Position numbers and translations under genes: made by a program
Part shown: in pieces, positions 1 through 10,704 of the stretch
How the letters are laid out: each line of letters opens with the position of its first letter
Position numbering within the stretch: position 1 is the stretch's first letter
Assembly: GCA_025765615.1 (NCBI GenBank)
Contig: JAIVFJ010000360.1
Location: 1 to 57,605, forward strand
Direction of reading: 5' to 3'
Source: Zopfochytrium polystomum
Lineage: Eukaryota > Chytridiomycota > Chytridiomycetes > Chytridiales > Chytridiaceae
Length of the DNA stretch: 57,605 nucleotides
The notes under the pieces: model-generated
Told to the model about the DNA's origin: nothing
Database searches by the model: none
What the model saw: only the letters and a program-made list of their open reading frames with translations

Positions 1-237
1 GTGGCATCTGATGGTTTCCTTTATACGAGTTGCTTTTGATCGTACTGATTGCACATAAAATGATCAAAGTTGATAAGCGTAAAATGCAAAAATGCAGGTG
101 GAAGAGATGTTCTCGAAGCTATCTCTGACCTGTCTGGTCGCTCGTGAAAAAAATGAACAGTACTGAAACATCAAATACACTGCAAAAGTAAACTTTCAAT
201 TGATCTTCACGACTTTCAACCAGCGACTGCTTCCAGC

Positions 238-3200
238 ATGAACGTTGAAGATGTTGGTTCGTTCATGGAGTCTGCTTTGAAGGAAACTTCCTCATTTGTG
301 GACGACTGTGTCGAAGTCTTCGGTGATGCGGACGTGAACGACGATGACTTTGATGAAGAAGATCTTTTGGTTCAGGATGAAGAAAGTGATACTGCAGCCG
401 AACGTGAAGTTGACGATGCTTCCAGCGAAAAAAAGAAGAAGGGGCGCCAAGACAATAGTGACGTTACCGACGCAATTGGACCTCTCCAATACCTTTCCTT
501 TGCCGATGTCATCAAGCATCCAGACGCCAAAGAGGACGTTGCTTCATACGCTGTCATTTGGAACTATTTTGCAAAACTTGGCGATTTGTTAAGAGATGAG
601 ATATTTCGCTTTATTGAAGTCAAAAATACTGCTTACTACGGTCCGGAGAAGGCCATTCGCAACTCGGAACACCAAACAAGGAGACTTGACCGTGCTGAAA
701 AACTGCGTGATCTTGCCAGCAGGATTATGCGCAGACGTCAAACTACTCTTCGAGCAGACAACCTCGCAATGAACTTCGTGCGGGTGAGGTTTTTTTCTTG
801 AGTTTTCAACAAGGAATCCTGAATATTCTTCTTGCAGCTATTTACGGAGGAGGAAACTAGGACTGAGCATGGCGCGATAGATTGGATTCTGATGACCCCA
901 CTTGTTTGTGGCCTTATTTCCGAGCTTGTTGAGAAAAGCCCAGTTCAAATGCGGAACTCCAGTAAGTGGGCTGGAGGTAAATCATCCACGCGAGAAAATG
1001 AGAAAGTGGAACTGCTTGGACAGAAAATAGTAAGTTCAGATTCACTTTCTTCAGGCTTCATCTAATATAGTCAAGTCCACGCACAAAAAGATGTTTGCAT
1101 TTTACGCTGTATATCACAGCTTTGTGTCCATCTTTCAACCAGGGTTGGAAGCCCCGACATCATCACCGCTTTTGAAGACAAAGATGCGTGGGTTCATCTT
1201 TAACTCAAATAAGCGGTCATCAAGGTAAAACAAAGAGTTATTCGTGCTCTAAATATTCCAGCGAAAACCCCGACGTCATGGCAGGTACGCTATTTGAAGC
1301 AGAAGTTGACCCAGCCAAGTTTGAACAAAAACTGCGTGGTTGCTGGAGCGAGACAAGCCGAAAGCAAAGAGGAATTCGAACTTGGGCAATGAACAACTTC
1401 ACGCATGGAACTGCTGCACGCGCGAACGAGCCGCTCAACACCAATTTCAACTGCTTGGGCGAGTATGAATATCGAATTCCAGCGTGCGGGCCAGTAAATG
1501 CACTGGTAATGCTTCTTCAAGAGTGGAAGACCAAACGGCAGGATCAGGTTTGAAGATCATCACTGTTGCAGAATTAGTTTGGGCTGAGACAACGTTGGGA
1601 CGCCGAAGATTTCACATTCCCGATTCATAGCTGCTTTGCCCCACAAAGATTCTCTAAGATGTGCGATGGGGTCTCTTGGAATACATTTGATTGATCGATT
1701 TGACTGGCGCAATAGCGCAAAGGATGAATTTCCCGACTTTACTTTAGGTGAGAATCATAGTAGTGTCGCTCCTCTAAGGAATCAAAGGATCAAGTGGGCT
1801 TCAGTCGGTGCTTTTCCCAAGTCAAGATGACCCGACAAAGCCCATGGCGAATTCCACAGCAAACAGAAACATGAAGAGGGCAAACAAAGCTGCTGACATT
1901 CACACCAGTGTCGTTCTTCATGCGGGTCGAAAAGTTTCCGCATTTCATGCAATTAAACGGGGAGCAACACCACAGGCTGTTGCTGAAATGGCTGGTTGGG
2001 CTCAAAATACAGTTGGCGAGAAAAAGTATTACGCGCAGATTCCGCAGTATCCCGTCCTTGTCGCATTTGCTGGGTTTGATCTATCAGAGCCATATTTGGT
2101 ACCGCGCATCTACGCTCATCCACCAGAAGAGCTTGAGGGCTCTGTCTTATGCAAATTGAATATCTCGTATGACGGGCAAGAGGTCAGTCCGCGAACTGCA
2201 CTGAAAGCAATGAGACTCTTGCGCCGCTCTGCGTTGCAGGTGACGGTGCCTTTTGTATACCTTTTTTCTCACATCAATTTGAGACTCTTGCTTCGTTGGA
2301 TTACAAGGGCATTATTCCCCTCAATCACTATTGCCGGAGGTGCCTTCCTTTCACACATGCGGCGTGGAAAAGCTTTGTTGATAGTGTTCGGTCAAAGGAG
2401 ACTGCTCATCTATTTGAACTCCCTGATGGGCGGGTGTTTCCCGATGGTTGTGCAAAGGTTGATTCCTCAATTTTTAAAAAATCTGACCCTCTCACGAAGG
2501 TGGATCCAGCACTACTGGTTGTCATGAATCATATAGCTCAGCTCACGAGGCAAGCACTGGATGCGACTCAGCAAAGCATAAATGCAGCCCAAGACTGTCG
2601 TAACGAAGTCCAGCGATTGCACCGTACTATGGCAACCTTTTCAAAAATCTCGACTGAGAATCTCGCTGCAATAAGAAGCGAGCATGAAGAAATACTAAAA
2701 GCCACACGGGTGCGAATGCCGCATTTTTCTAGTGGTCAGAAGTATGTTCGCAACAATGAGTCCCAGCCTTCGAGTCCAAAGACACCAACCCGGACACCAG
2801 TTCGAATATTTGTCCCCAGCCAATTTCAACCTCCAAGGACACCAGAAAATCGCCACACAGAGGTGAGTTTCGGTTTATGTGAGTCAATTAACGCTTTACT
2901 TTGCGGAAGACAACGCGTGGAGAATTGACCCCAACACCAGCACCACCAGAGAGGGCCCGCGTGAATGATCCCCATGATATTTTTGCGGAGGAATACTTCC
3001 AAACTTTGGCTTTGGGAAACTCTTCTACCAGTGCTGATGGACTTTCTGCGAGTGATGGCAGCAGACCAGCCGCAATTACCGAGAACGGTTCCGCAAAGCT
3101 TGAATGGCCGACCATTCCCAAAAAGTTTCTTCCAGAATGGGCAAAAGGCTCTGCAAATGGACTTCCACGCAGAAGTTTTTTTGTTTCGCTCGACTCAGAT

Positions 3201-3830
3201 GGGAGAGCAAGTAACATCCTCTTTCCTGGTTCTCTTGGGCAAATGCCAAGGACTTACCCAGTGTACGAGATTGTTTGCAAAGCCAGGCCTTCTCTGTTGG
3301 ATATTGTCAAACATTCAGATTGGAGTAAATTTGCCAGAGTTTGGAGATGGAGCGGCGACCAAATTCAAGAATTCGGAACTCCCAGTGCGGCTCAGACTTT
3401 TGTGTCCAAGCTCCGTGCAATTGCCCAACAAATTCAATCACTTCAATCTGATCGAAAGCTCACAGCCGAAGAAGCTTCAGCAATGCTTGATCAAATTGGG
3501 CCACATTGTAGTGCCATTAGCGAACGTTTAAATGTCGTTAAGGAGTATTCCCGCATAAGAGCACAGGCACAAGATACTCCTGACGCAAAAAAAAAATTGC
3601 GAGAGCGAAGAGAGGAACAAGGTCCTGCAGAAGAAGCAGAGACTTCGCGAAAAAGGAAGTCACAAACGGCAAAAACAGGAAACTCGACGAAAAAAATTAG
3701 ACCGAGTGGGAAGCAGAATGAGCTTTCAGACGAGTTTATCAACACTGTTGCTGAAATTCACAAACTCAGTACTGAGGGCCCACGACATCAACTGGACTTC
3801 AACAAGAACTCGTCGCTGGCAACAGACTAG
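238..3830 (+). CDS. Crypton-type tyrosine recombinase (DUF3504-like), multi-exon
   Basis: Probable transposase of a Crypton element, a class of eukaryotic DNA transposon that moves by tyrosine recombination. The acidic N-terminus starts at ATG 238 (MNVEDVGSFM). The first exon probably ends near 786 and continues at about 838 (LFTEEETRTEHG). Catalytic landmarks occur in order: Arg in TAARANEP (about 1410-1435), the zinc-finger-like LPHKDSLRCAMGSLG segment (about 1634-1680), H-x-x-R in VLHAGRKVSAFHA (about 1915-1950) and a Tyr nucleophile in GEKKYYAQIP (about 2018-2045). YLVPRIYAHPPEEL follows, resembling the PRA.V.PPE segment of the family. The lysine- and serine-rich C-terminal part (2300-3830) includes WPTIPKKFLPEW and SKFARVWRWSGDQIQEF, suggestive of a GCR1_C-type DNA-binding tail. 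It may instead be a second gene. Exon joints are by eye. Confidence 0.65.
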
Positions 3831-3909
3831 GTGCCATTTTGTAGTTTGAAATTGAACAAAAATAAAAAATAATCGCGAAATTGTCCCAAATTCGTCTATC
3901 AGCACAAAA

Positions 3910-5028
3910 ATGGAGAGCAATGAAAGCAGCCCATCCTCCGCGCCCGTCAAAACATGTGGGGAGCCATCACAAAATAGCAAAATGAATTCAAAAACTCTTG
4001 TTGTTTCACTCAATGAAAATCATGAAACTCTCAAACGAATCGCCTCGGTTATTGGAGTTACTCCAGCATCTGGGTCATCAAAAGCAGCATATTATGATGC
4101 AATCAAAGCGGCATTTCATAGTAGTGCTGCATTTCGTCCCCATTTGTTGAAGGACACTGTAATTATCGGCATTGATGTTGGGCCACAGAACTTGGGATAC
4201 TCTATTCTAAAATCTCGGACTTTCGTTGATAGATCAGTACCAGAAAATCTTGCTGATAAGCTTGGATCGTTTGATTTGATTCATTACGGAGTTGAAGCTG
4301 TTTACAATCCCAGAGAAACCACCAATCGCTTGGAGCAAATTTCCAAAATTCGCGAGATTCTAGCTCGAATCGAGGCGGCATTGACGCCTGAAATAAGCCA
4401 TCGTCCCCGTGCTTACATTCTTGAAAGGCAACAGTGGAGGCAGAATCGTGCGAAACAGTACATATTTGTGAAACTAATTGAGATGGAAGTGATAATTCTT
4501 TCGATACTGACTGAGCGGTACGTCTATTCTTCGAATTCGGTACTGGTCGGCAGCATCGGTTCGCTCAAAGTGGCAAACGATTGGAAATTTTGGCTAGGCA
4601 GCTATGCACAAATTGAAGGCAGCACAGCCTTTGAAGTTATTGAGATTACATCCGACGGTGAAAGCAACAAGAGTGACAACATAAATGGCATCATTGAACT
4701 ATTTTCTGATGATGAGACTGAAAGCTCTCGAGGGAAAGAGAAGCTTCCAAGCAAGCGTCAACGACAGCTTGAATCAACTGCGTCAGCGCTTGGAGGACCC
4801 AATGAAACATCTGATGGCGCTCGTATGAAAATTCGAAATGACAACGCCCGCCGTTCCGCGAAGAAACAAGAGGCAACGAAAGTCCTTCCGAAACTCGTCA
4901 AAGAAAAGGTGATATTTGGAGTAAAGCAATTGGAAGGAATCAAACACGACTGGTGTGATTCCGTTTTGCTGTCGATTGCTTGGTGGCAGCAAGAAAAAGA
5001 ACGTGCAAAACTTTATTTCCAGCAATAA
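3910..5028 (+). CDS. Cce1/Ydc2-type Holliday junction resolvase (RuvC superfamily)
   Basis: Intronless, 372 residues. An N-terminal SAP-like helix pair (HETLKRIASVIGVTPASG, about residues 38-70) precedes an RNase-H-fold nuclease. Acidic active-site positions match the Ydc2/Cce1 family: Asp in IIGIDVGPQNLGYSIL (about residue 89), Glu in YILERQQWRQNR (about 176), and paired Asp in GIKHDWCDSVLLSIAWW near residue 350. Known members resolve four-way DNA junctions in fungal mitochondria. Here a basic, serine-rich insert sits between the second and third motifs (about 255-330), making the protein longer than typical Ydc2. Its position directly after a Crypton recombinase suggests a role in processing recombination intermediates of the element. 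No obvious mitochondrial targeting peptide was seen; the N-terminus is acidic and serine-rich. Confidence 0.75.
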   Translation: MESNESSPSSAPVKTCGEPSQNSKMNSKTLVVSLNENHETLKRIASVIGVTPASGSSKAAYYDAIKAAFHSSAAFRPHLLKDTVIIGIDVGPQNLGYSILKSRTFVDRSVPENLADKLGSFDLIHYGVEAVYNPRETTNRLEQISKIREILARIEAALTPEISHRPRAYILERQQWRQNRAKQYIFVKLIEMEVIILSILTERYVYSSNSVLVGSIGSLKVANDWKFWLGSYAQIEGSTAFEVIEITSDGESNKSDNINGIIELFSDDETESSRGKEKLPSKRQRQLESTASALGGPNETSDGARMKIRNDNARRSAKKQEATKVLPKLVKEKVIFGVKQLEGIKHDWCDSVLLSIAWWQQEKERAKLYFQQ

Positions 5029-5039
5029 AGAAGGCAGAA

Positions 5040-6169
5040 TGAAGCGGTTGACCAGAAAAGCGGCATTGTGCACGAAAAGGGCAAATGGCGCTTATCTCGT
5101 TGACCAAATCAGAGAGTCTACTGGGTAACAAGTGGTGGGAGGGGTTCGGGAGGGCACTAGAGCAACATCGCCCATGACGATTGATAATGAGGCCACTTCG
5201 GATGCTATGAGACGAGAACCCAGAGCCGACGACAGACAGCCGAAACGACCTGAGCACGCCAGCGGGCATGGCGATGGTCAGGCTGGCCGTCTGGCTGATG
5301 TCTTGCCGGCGCCGGCGGGCCGCGGTATCACGTCTGGGGCCTCGAGTAGGCCTGCGCAACGATGGTGGCCAGGGAATCAGGGCGGCGTGCACACAAGATG
5401 TCAGCGAAGGTGTGCGCGATGCGAGCGGGAGGATGAGGATCGTACAACCTACGCGCAGCAGTTGAGCACGGAGTTTCCGGGCATCCAAGCGCCTCATAAT
5501 CGAGTTGGTGAGTGCAGTAGCGCAGTGTGGGTCGGCGCAGGCGGCAGTGGGGCGGCGCCGATCGGCAGGCGGACACGGTCGGAGAAGGATCCGCAGAGCA
5601 AGGCGAAGAAGGGTTGAGTGGCAGGTCTTGAGGCAAGCTTCGCGCCGACGGCGCACGATGCAGGAGGCCGCCGTCGCCGCTGCCTCCCGTGGTGGAGTAG
5701 TGGCGACCCAAGGCACAGCCGCGCAGGAGCTGGAGCACGCTTCAAAGGCGATGTCGCACCAGCGTTTGGCTGCTCACTTCGCGACGTTTAGGGAGAGGCT
5801 GGTGAGCTTTTGCGGTACAGAAAGCGAGCCGTGAGAGCGATAAACCCTGCGAGCGACAGAAAGAGAAGTTTCGGGTGGGGCCGGGTGGGGGATCGTTTGA
5901 CATGACAGGTGGGGCCAATTAGAGAAACTGGCTTTCTGGCATTTTCTCACTTATTGATTTTCCCTTTTCCCGCACCCCCCCACAGCCCGGTGCCACTAAT
6001 TGAATGTGGAAAAGAACCGGGGTTCCCAGAATCAAAATCTGATGTGATAACCCCTACACTATACAGCCATTGAAACTCTCAAACAGCTAGTCAAATAATC
6101 CAAGACACAAATCGAGACGACGCCTGTTACATGTCGGTGATCGAAGCCCCCCTCAAAATCACGTTCCAC
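5040..6169. other. GC-rich stretch without a supported gene
   Basis: From about 5130 to 5830 the sequence is strongly GC-rich and open in several frames at once, so frame openness carries little information. The minus-strand frame 5738-5328 begins MLQLLRGCALGRHYSTT, which could be a mitochondrial presequence, but I recognise no domain and no convincing introns. The composition switch at about 5130 marks the right side of the mobile segment. 5840-6169 is intergenic with an AC-rich tract. Confidence 0.4.
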
Positions 6170-7822
6170 TTAAATACGCCACTTAACCCTTCCTGCGATC
6201 GCATCTCTTCCCGCCGCGCTCCGCCGCCACATCCGCACAAGCCCCTGCACCTCCCTCCGCACCTCCTGCGCCAACGCGCGTCCGTCACACGCAAGTCCCG
6301 CCGTCGCCGCCGAAGCGTTCGCAAGAAGGTACTGCACCTCCTCCCCCCACAGCTCTGCAACCACCGTACTCTCGCTGCGCGCCTGAATTGCTGCATCCGC
6401 TGCCGATCCCGTCGAAAGCGGCGAAGTCGCGTGCACCCGCAACGCGTGTCGGAGGAGTCGCAGCGACTTTAGGAGAGCGGTGAGGACAGCTGCAGGGAGG
6501 CGTGGCACGGGCGTGGAGGTTTGTGGCGTCAAAGTGTCGGGCTTGACAAAGAATGTGCCTTCGCCACCTACAGTCGCGCTCGGCAGCGTCGGTGATGGGG
6601 TCGAGGGTCCAGGTGTCACCGCGGAAGGTGGAAGTGCAGACTCCCACCCCGGCGAAGGGTGCACGGGTGGGTGCAGCGCCGCGACGAGCAGGTCAACGAC
6701 GACGCCTGCGCCGCCGGTGGGTGAGATCCAAGGTTCCAGTGCGGCGTCAAAGGTGCGGGAGACTGTATCGTCGAGGCGCGACAGGGCATACAGCTCGTAA
6801 AGGAGCGTCGTTGCCTCGACGGCGGCAGGCCGGTATGCAGCGTGGAGGGTCGCCAGCCAAGGAGGCGGCTGGTGGTGATGGACATCAGTCGATGACCAGG
6901 CGAGAACCTTCAGGGGCGAGCTTCCGTGGCGCACGGGACCCGGAATTGAAATTGTGAGGCCGGCCGACGCGCCACGCAGACCCGGCGAAGTGCTCCGCTG
7001 ATCATCAGTTTCGAGTGCCGAGTCCTCGCCGTCTTCATCCCACGGCAGCTCTAGCCGCGCCAACTCCTTAATCGGCGGTGGCGGTGGCAGCCGCAAGATC
7101 GCGTCCTTGTTCCATGTCTTGAAAGTGTAAGTCTTTCCACCACTGCTCTGCGGTGCACGTCGTTCCGAAGACTCGGCAGTGACGCCCGCCTCCCGTGCTG
7201 AAAGTCGCGCTACCAACCGTCGCTTCGCCTCTCGCTGCAAGTGCGACGCTGTTTTGCACGGCGGCCATCGCGTTACCCACGGGTCGGAAGAGGACGGCCC
7301 TTCGGACGAGAGTAGCTCGTCGTTGCCGTGGTCGGAGAGCCCGCGGGATTCGATATCCCGAATGCGGAGCTCTGTTGCGGGGTCAGGAGTTTCTTTTGAC
7401 GGGATATCTGGTCGCGGTGCAAACAATGACCGCAAAGGCGGCCCAGCTCTGCCTCTACCCACCGGAGCGCCAGCCGTTGGTCGTCCCCACGCGGCGAATG
7501 ACGCTGCCGTGGCGCTTACACCTGCCTTCGTCTGGCTGCTTTGCCACGACCCCGGAACGGGTCGCACGGCGGTAGCCGCCCAAGCGCTAGGAGGCGGTGG
7601 CGGCGGCTGTTTGCTCACCGGAGAGTCGTCCTCCTCTTCCTCAGAGGAGGAATCGATCGGCGAGTCAGTGTTCTGCGATCCAGAGTCCAGCCGCTTCGAG
7701 ACGAGCTGGAGGAGGCGGCTGAGCTGCACGGATTTCGTAGTTGCGTTTTCAGTGGCAGCCGGTGGACGGTGTGTCGCTGGGCTGGTCCGAAAAAGTGACT
7801 CGATTTGAGTGCCGGCCATCAA
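6170..7822 (-). CDS. Uncharacterised 550-residue protein
   Basis: Single-exon gene running from ATG near 7822 to a stop near 6170. The first half is low in complexity and probably disordered, with an acidic serine cluster (DSSSEEEEDDSPVSK, about residues 57-71) and proline runs. A central segment reads GGKTYTFKTWNKDAILRLPP. The last 230 residues are richer in predicted helices (for example RLPAAVLTALLKSLRLLRHA and STVVAELWGEEVQYLLANAS), suggesting an all-alpha C-terminal domain. No signal peptide or membrane segment is evident. I do not recognise a family. Competing frames on both strands are long because of the GC content, but this one is the longest, has a clear start, and shows compositional organisation like a regulatory scaffold. 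Confidence 0.6.
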   Translation of the reverse strand: MMAGTQIESLFRTSPATHRPPAATENATTKSVQLSRLLQLVSKRLDSGSQNTDSPIDSSSEEEEDDSPVSKQPPPPPPSAWAATAVRPVPGSWQSSQTKAGVSATAASFAAWGRPTAGAPVGRGRAGPPLRSLFAPRPDIPSKETPDPATELRIRDIESRGLSDHGNDELLSSEGPSSSDPWVTRWPPCKTASHLQREAKRRLVARLSAREAGVTAESSERRAPQSSGGKTYTFKTWNKDAILRLPPPPPIKELARLELPWDEDGEDSALETDDQRSTSPGLRGASAGLTISIPGPVRHGSSPLKVLAWSSTDVHHHQPPPWLATLHAAYRPAAVEATTLLYELYALSRLDDTVSRTFDAALEPWISPTGGAGVVVDLLVAALHPPVHPSPGWESALPPSAVTPGPSTPSPTLPSATVGGEGTFFVKPDTLTPQTSTPVPRLPAAVLTALLKSLRLLRHALRVHATSPLSTGSAADAAIQARSESTVVAELWGEEVQYLLANASAATAGLACDGRALAQEVRREVQGLVRMWRRSAAGRDAIAGRVKWRI

Positions 7823-8100
7823 TACTTAATGTTGATTGGTGCGCATCAGTGTCGATCTTCAAACCATCCCTTTCCCACTCAGACTGACCTTTTGTCAAAT
7901 CGACTAGCCTATTTACAATTTTCGCGTGAGGGATAAGGAGAGTGCACACGCGAGAACTATAATCACCTCGAAGATATCAGAAACTCCTGCTTCTCCTCCA
8001 CTTGCTCAGAATCAAACAGAACAGACGACAAAGCCCGTATCGATTCAACTAGATATCTGGCGAAGCTGTTTTTAGCAACTCAAATTTGTTACTTAAAACT

Positions 8101-10276
8101 TCAAGCTAACTTGATAATACACATGCAGTTCTTCGATGCCAAAGGAGTTTTGCGCTTGACAGCAACATTCTTAATTCCAGCGAAAGAAGCGACCTCTGCA
8201 TTTGAGTACCGCTGTCCGGGCGGCTTGATCTTCACAGCGACAAATGCTTTTATCAGATCGATCGCCGCTTTGATCTCGTTAAATAGATAGTCGCAGAGGT
8301 ACATAGACTATTGTGCCAAATCATTGACCCGAGGGTTAAATTGGTAAGACTATACGTCCCTCTCTGCGTGGCCACAAATACCTCACCTTCCAAAAAGCAC
8401 GCTTAACAGCGCGGTTCGTCGCGGCAACGTCTTGAAGCTGCTCGAGATGGCATTGTTTGGCTTTCAGCGCTGTGTCGAAATGCGTCATGTCTTTGGTGCT
8501 GATTCCTCCCTCCCGCAAGAGCGACTCTTCGAGGACCGTGTACAAATCAACGTCGACAGTGTCGTATATTGCAGTGCACTGCAGTGCATTTCGCTGCGCA
8601 CGACTACCGTAAGAAATGCGAAAGAAAATTTTTGATGGTTAAAGGTACCATGCAAGCCAGCGTCAGGGCGCGCTTGACGAACAGTGGTAAGCGCCATCGA
8701 AGGTTGTTTGTCCTCAAAACGAGTGAGTCTTTATGGTATTGAGCGTCAGTTTTGGCAACAAACCCGGTACACGTGTCACTCACGTATTCTGTGATCAACA
8801 TTGACAATTTGCTCGCTAAACGAGCCTTTAGGCTTGATCAACTTGTGCTCGTGGTAATCGATGATTAGGTGGGGAAACGCCTAGTTCAATGGATCCAGCG
8901 AAAATACTCAGCAATCCAATGTGCTGGACGATGCGAGATCTCACCCTGCTGAAGCCAATGTTCTTGTTCACCTTCAGTGTGAAAGTCACCACTGGTCAGT
9001 AAGTCAACCGATGTTCGTGGGTGGGGTAAGGGGTACCCACCACTTGCGCATTGACAACGTCATCTAGCGCCACGGACGCCTCGATCCCCGCGACCTTGCG
9101 GCTGAGCAGCGGCTTTGTGATGTGGATGTACCCGTCCGTAACAACCACGAAGCGGTTGTCCGCTGGATATAGTCAGAGAAGAAATGGGAACAAACTCGCC
9201 ACACAATCCGCCCTCACAGCTCCCACTTCAAACACTCCGACGCGCCTGCCTCACCAAACAATCGGCTTCCCTCGTCGCTACAGTCTGACACGTACATCGG
9301 CACCCACCCGCAGCCCATCTCTCCGTGCTGTTGCAGTGCCGACAGCGAGCCTTTCCACTCGTCCCTTTTCACCTGCCCCAGCGGCGACGACGGCGACACC
9401 GCGGATCGTCGCCGTGCAGATTCCGCGAAGCGGACACTGGATCGGCGGCGACCATTTGTGGGAGATGAGGGGGTGTTTGCCAGCCTCACGGCGGCGTGGC
9501 CGTTGCGTTGGGACGGCGACGGAGGCTCGCGACGCGTTGACAAGGACGATCGGCGGGTTGGTGGAACATGTGCGGGCGGCGATGGCGGCGGTGACGGCAG
9601 AACGGTGGTGGCACGGAAGTGGAGGGACTCTTCGCGCTCGTAGATGAGTGGGAGGATGAGGATTTTGATCTGCTCCGGGGCGAGCTGGGCGGACTCGATG
9701 AGCATTGGAATCAGGAGACGATGGAGCAGGGCAGTGCAGCAGTCCTTCAGGTTCGTCACGGTGGGAAATTGCAAACCACGAAAATTCGGTGCTCAATTAA
9801 TGAAAAATCAGACGTTGTCAGATAATGTAAGGTATTTTTGTCCTGTATGAGGCCAGAGGAATTCTTTGATGTCCCCATTGGGGCGCTTACCCAAGTCTGA
9901 CCATGGACTCTGTGAAGCCACCGTACATTTTCTGAGTCAGCAGACGCACTTCTGGTCGGTTGAAGGCTGGAATGCCAGGTCCCCCGCGGCGGTGAAAGGG
10001 ACCCAAAGTTCGGCCGCCCAAAATGAGGTCACGTGGTTCAAACTGAGTGCATTCGTCGAAGAAACCATGGGAAAGACTCTGCCAGTGGATTTGCTGTCTC
10101 TCTGGCGAAACACCGCGGAGACAACAATTCTTCCTGTCAGCCGGAGAACTGGCAGCAGCACTGCAGCGGAGGTGGTTGGTAGGCAAGACAGCCGTCGTGT
10201 TTGTTCCGCGACTGCTTTTTTTCCTGTTTGCGTGAATATGCACGTTTAGATCTGCTCGAACGCTGTTCAGCAGCAC
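8101..10276 (-). CDS. Uncharacterised multi-exon protein
   Basis: A chain of minus-strand exons joined by plausible GT-AG introns. The best-supported exon (9774 down to about 9180) reads TALLHRLLIPMLIESAQL, then EQIKILILPLIYEREES, then a Ser/Pro/Arg-rich linker. Later exons give DNRFVVVTDGYIHITKPLL (about 9165-9100), VVTFTLKVNKNIGFSR (about 8990-8945), FPHLIIDYHEHKLIKPKG (about 8880-8825), DMTHFDTALKAKQCHLEQL (about 8490-8430) and IDLIKAFVAVKIKPPGQR, ending at 8101. A possible 5' exon extends to 10276 (RDLILGGRTLGPFHRRGG). The FVVVTDGYIHI segment resembles a beta-rich PH-like fold, but I cannot assign a family. Start codon, 5' exon and some joints are uncertain. Confidence 0.45.
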
Positions 10277-10372
10277 TCACCTTGAAGATTGACGATCCTT
10301 AGATACCGGACCTCGTCGAGCCCCGCAAACAAACCAACAAGACAAACTAAAAAGACCTCACGCTCAGCAAAG

Positions 10373-10704
10373 ATGATGGCCAAAAAAATCACCCTTTTCT
10401 ACGCCGCCGCCCTCGTCGCGCTCGCTGCGACCTCCACCTCCCCCGCCCAAGCCAATCCCACCGGTTGCATTAACTTCATATTTGCTCGGTTCACTCTGTG
10501 TACCTTTCTTCGACAAATATGAACAGAAAAACAGACCTCTGCTGCTGCCAACTGAAGCCTAACGGACTTGGCTGCGAGTGGTTTTCGGCGGGTTCTGCCA
10601 CAAATGTATATATTTTTTTCTCTTTCCTTAACTTCGCGGACATATTCACTGATTCAAGCCTTCCTCTATATCCAAAAGGAACTTGTTGCATTTCGAGCTG
10701 GTAA
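10373..10704 (+). CDS. Small secreted cysteine-rich peptide, copy A
   Basis: Starts MMAKKITLFYAAALVALAAT, a clear signal peptide that would be cleaved near AQA-NP. An intron of about 65 bases (from about 10466 to the AG before 10532) joins to DLCCCQLKPNGLGCEWFS, and the frame stays open to KGTCCISSW and a stop at 10704. A second intron within 10590-10670 is possible. The layout (signal peptide, CCC, GLGC, CC, terminal W) is shared with copy B about 1.3 kb downstream, including the position and phase of the first intron. The donor would be GTTGCA, which is unusual, so the splice needs support from RNA. Function unknown. Secreted cysteine-rich peptides of this size are commonly antimicrobial or interaction peptides, but nothing here proves that. 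Confidence 0.55.

Larger units (their letters stand above)
1..5100 (+). mobile_element. Crypton-like tyrosine-recombinase element with resolvase gene
   Basis: This segment is visibly AT-richer than the GC-rich sequence beginning near 5130. It carries two same-strand genes: a DUF3504/Crypton-type tyrosine recombinase (238-3830) and a RuvC-superfamily resolvase (3910-5028), separated by about 80 bases. I found no terminal inverted repeats, as expected for Cryptons, and could not identify the target duplication. The left edge may lie outside the window. The right edge is set only by the end of the last gene and the change in base composition. That the resolvase belongs to the element is inferred from adjacency, shared orientation and similar composition; it could instead be a neighbouring host gene. 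Confidence 0.6.

Noticed and set aside
3910..5028. Possible large-DNA-virus origin of the resolvase
   Set aside because: RuvC-fold resolvases also occur in such viruses, but the SAP head, the Ydc2-like motifs and the adjacent Crypton gene point to a fungal or transposon source; no other viral hallmark gene is present.
5132..5834. Several 80-258 residue frames on both strands in the GC-rich block
   Set aside because: All are Arg/Ala/Pro-rich mirror frames with no domain, signal or intron structure; openness is explained by GC content.
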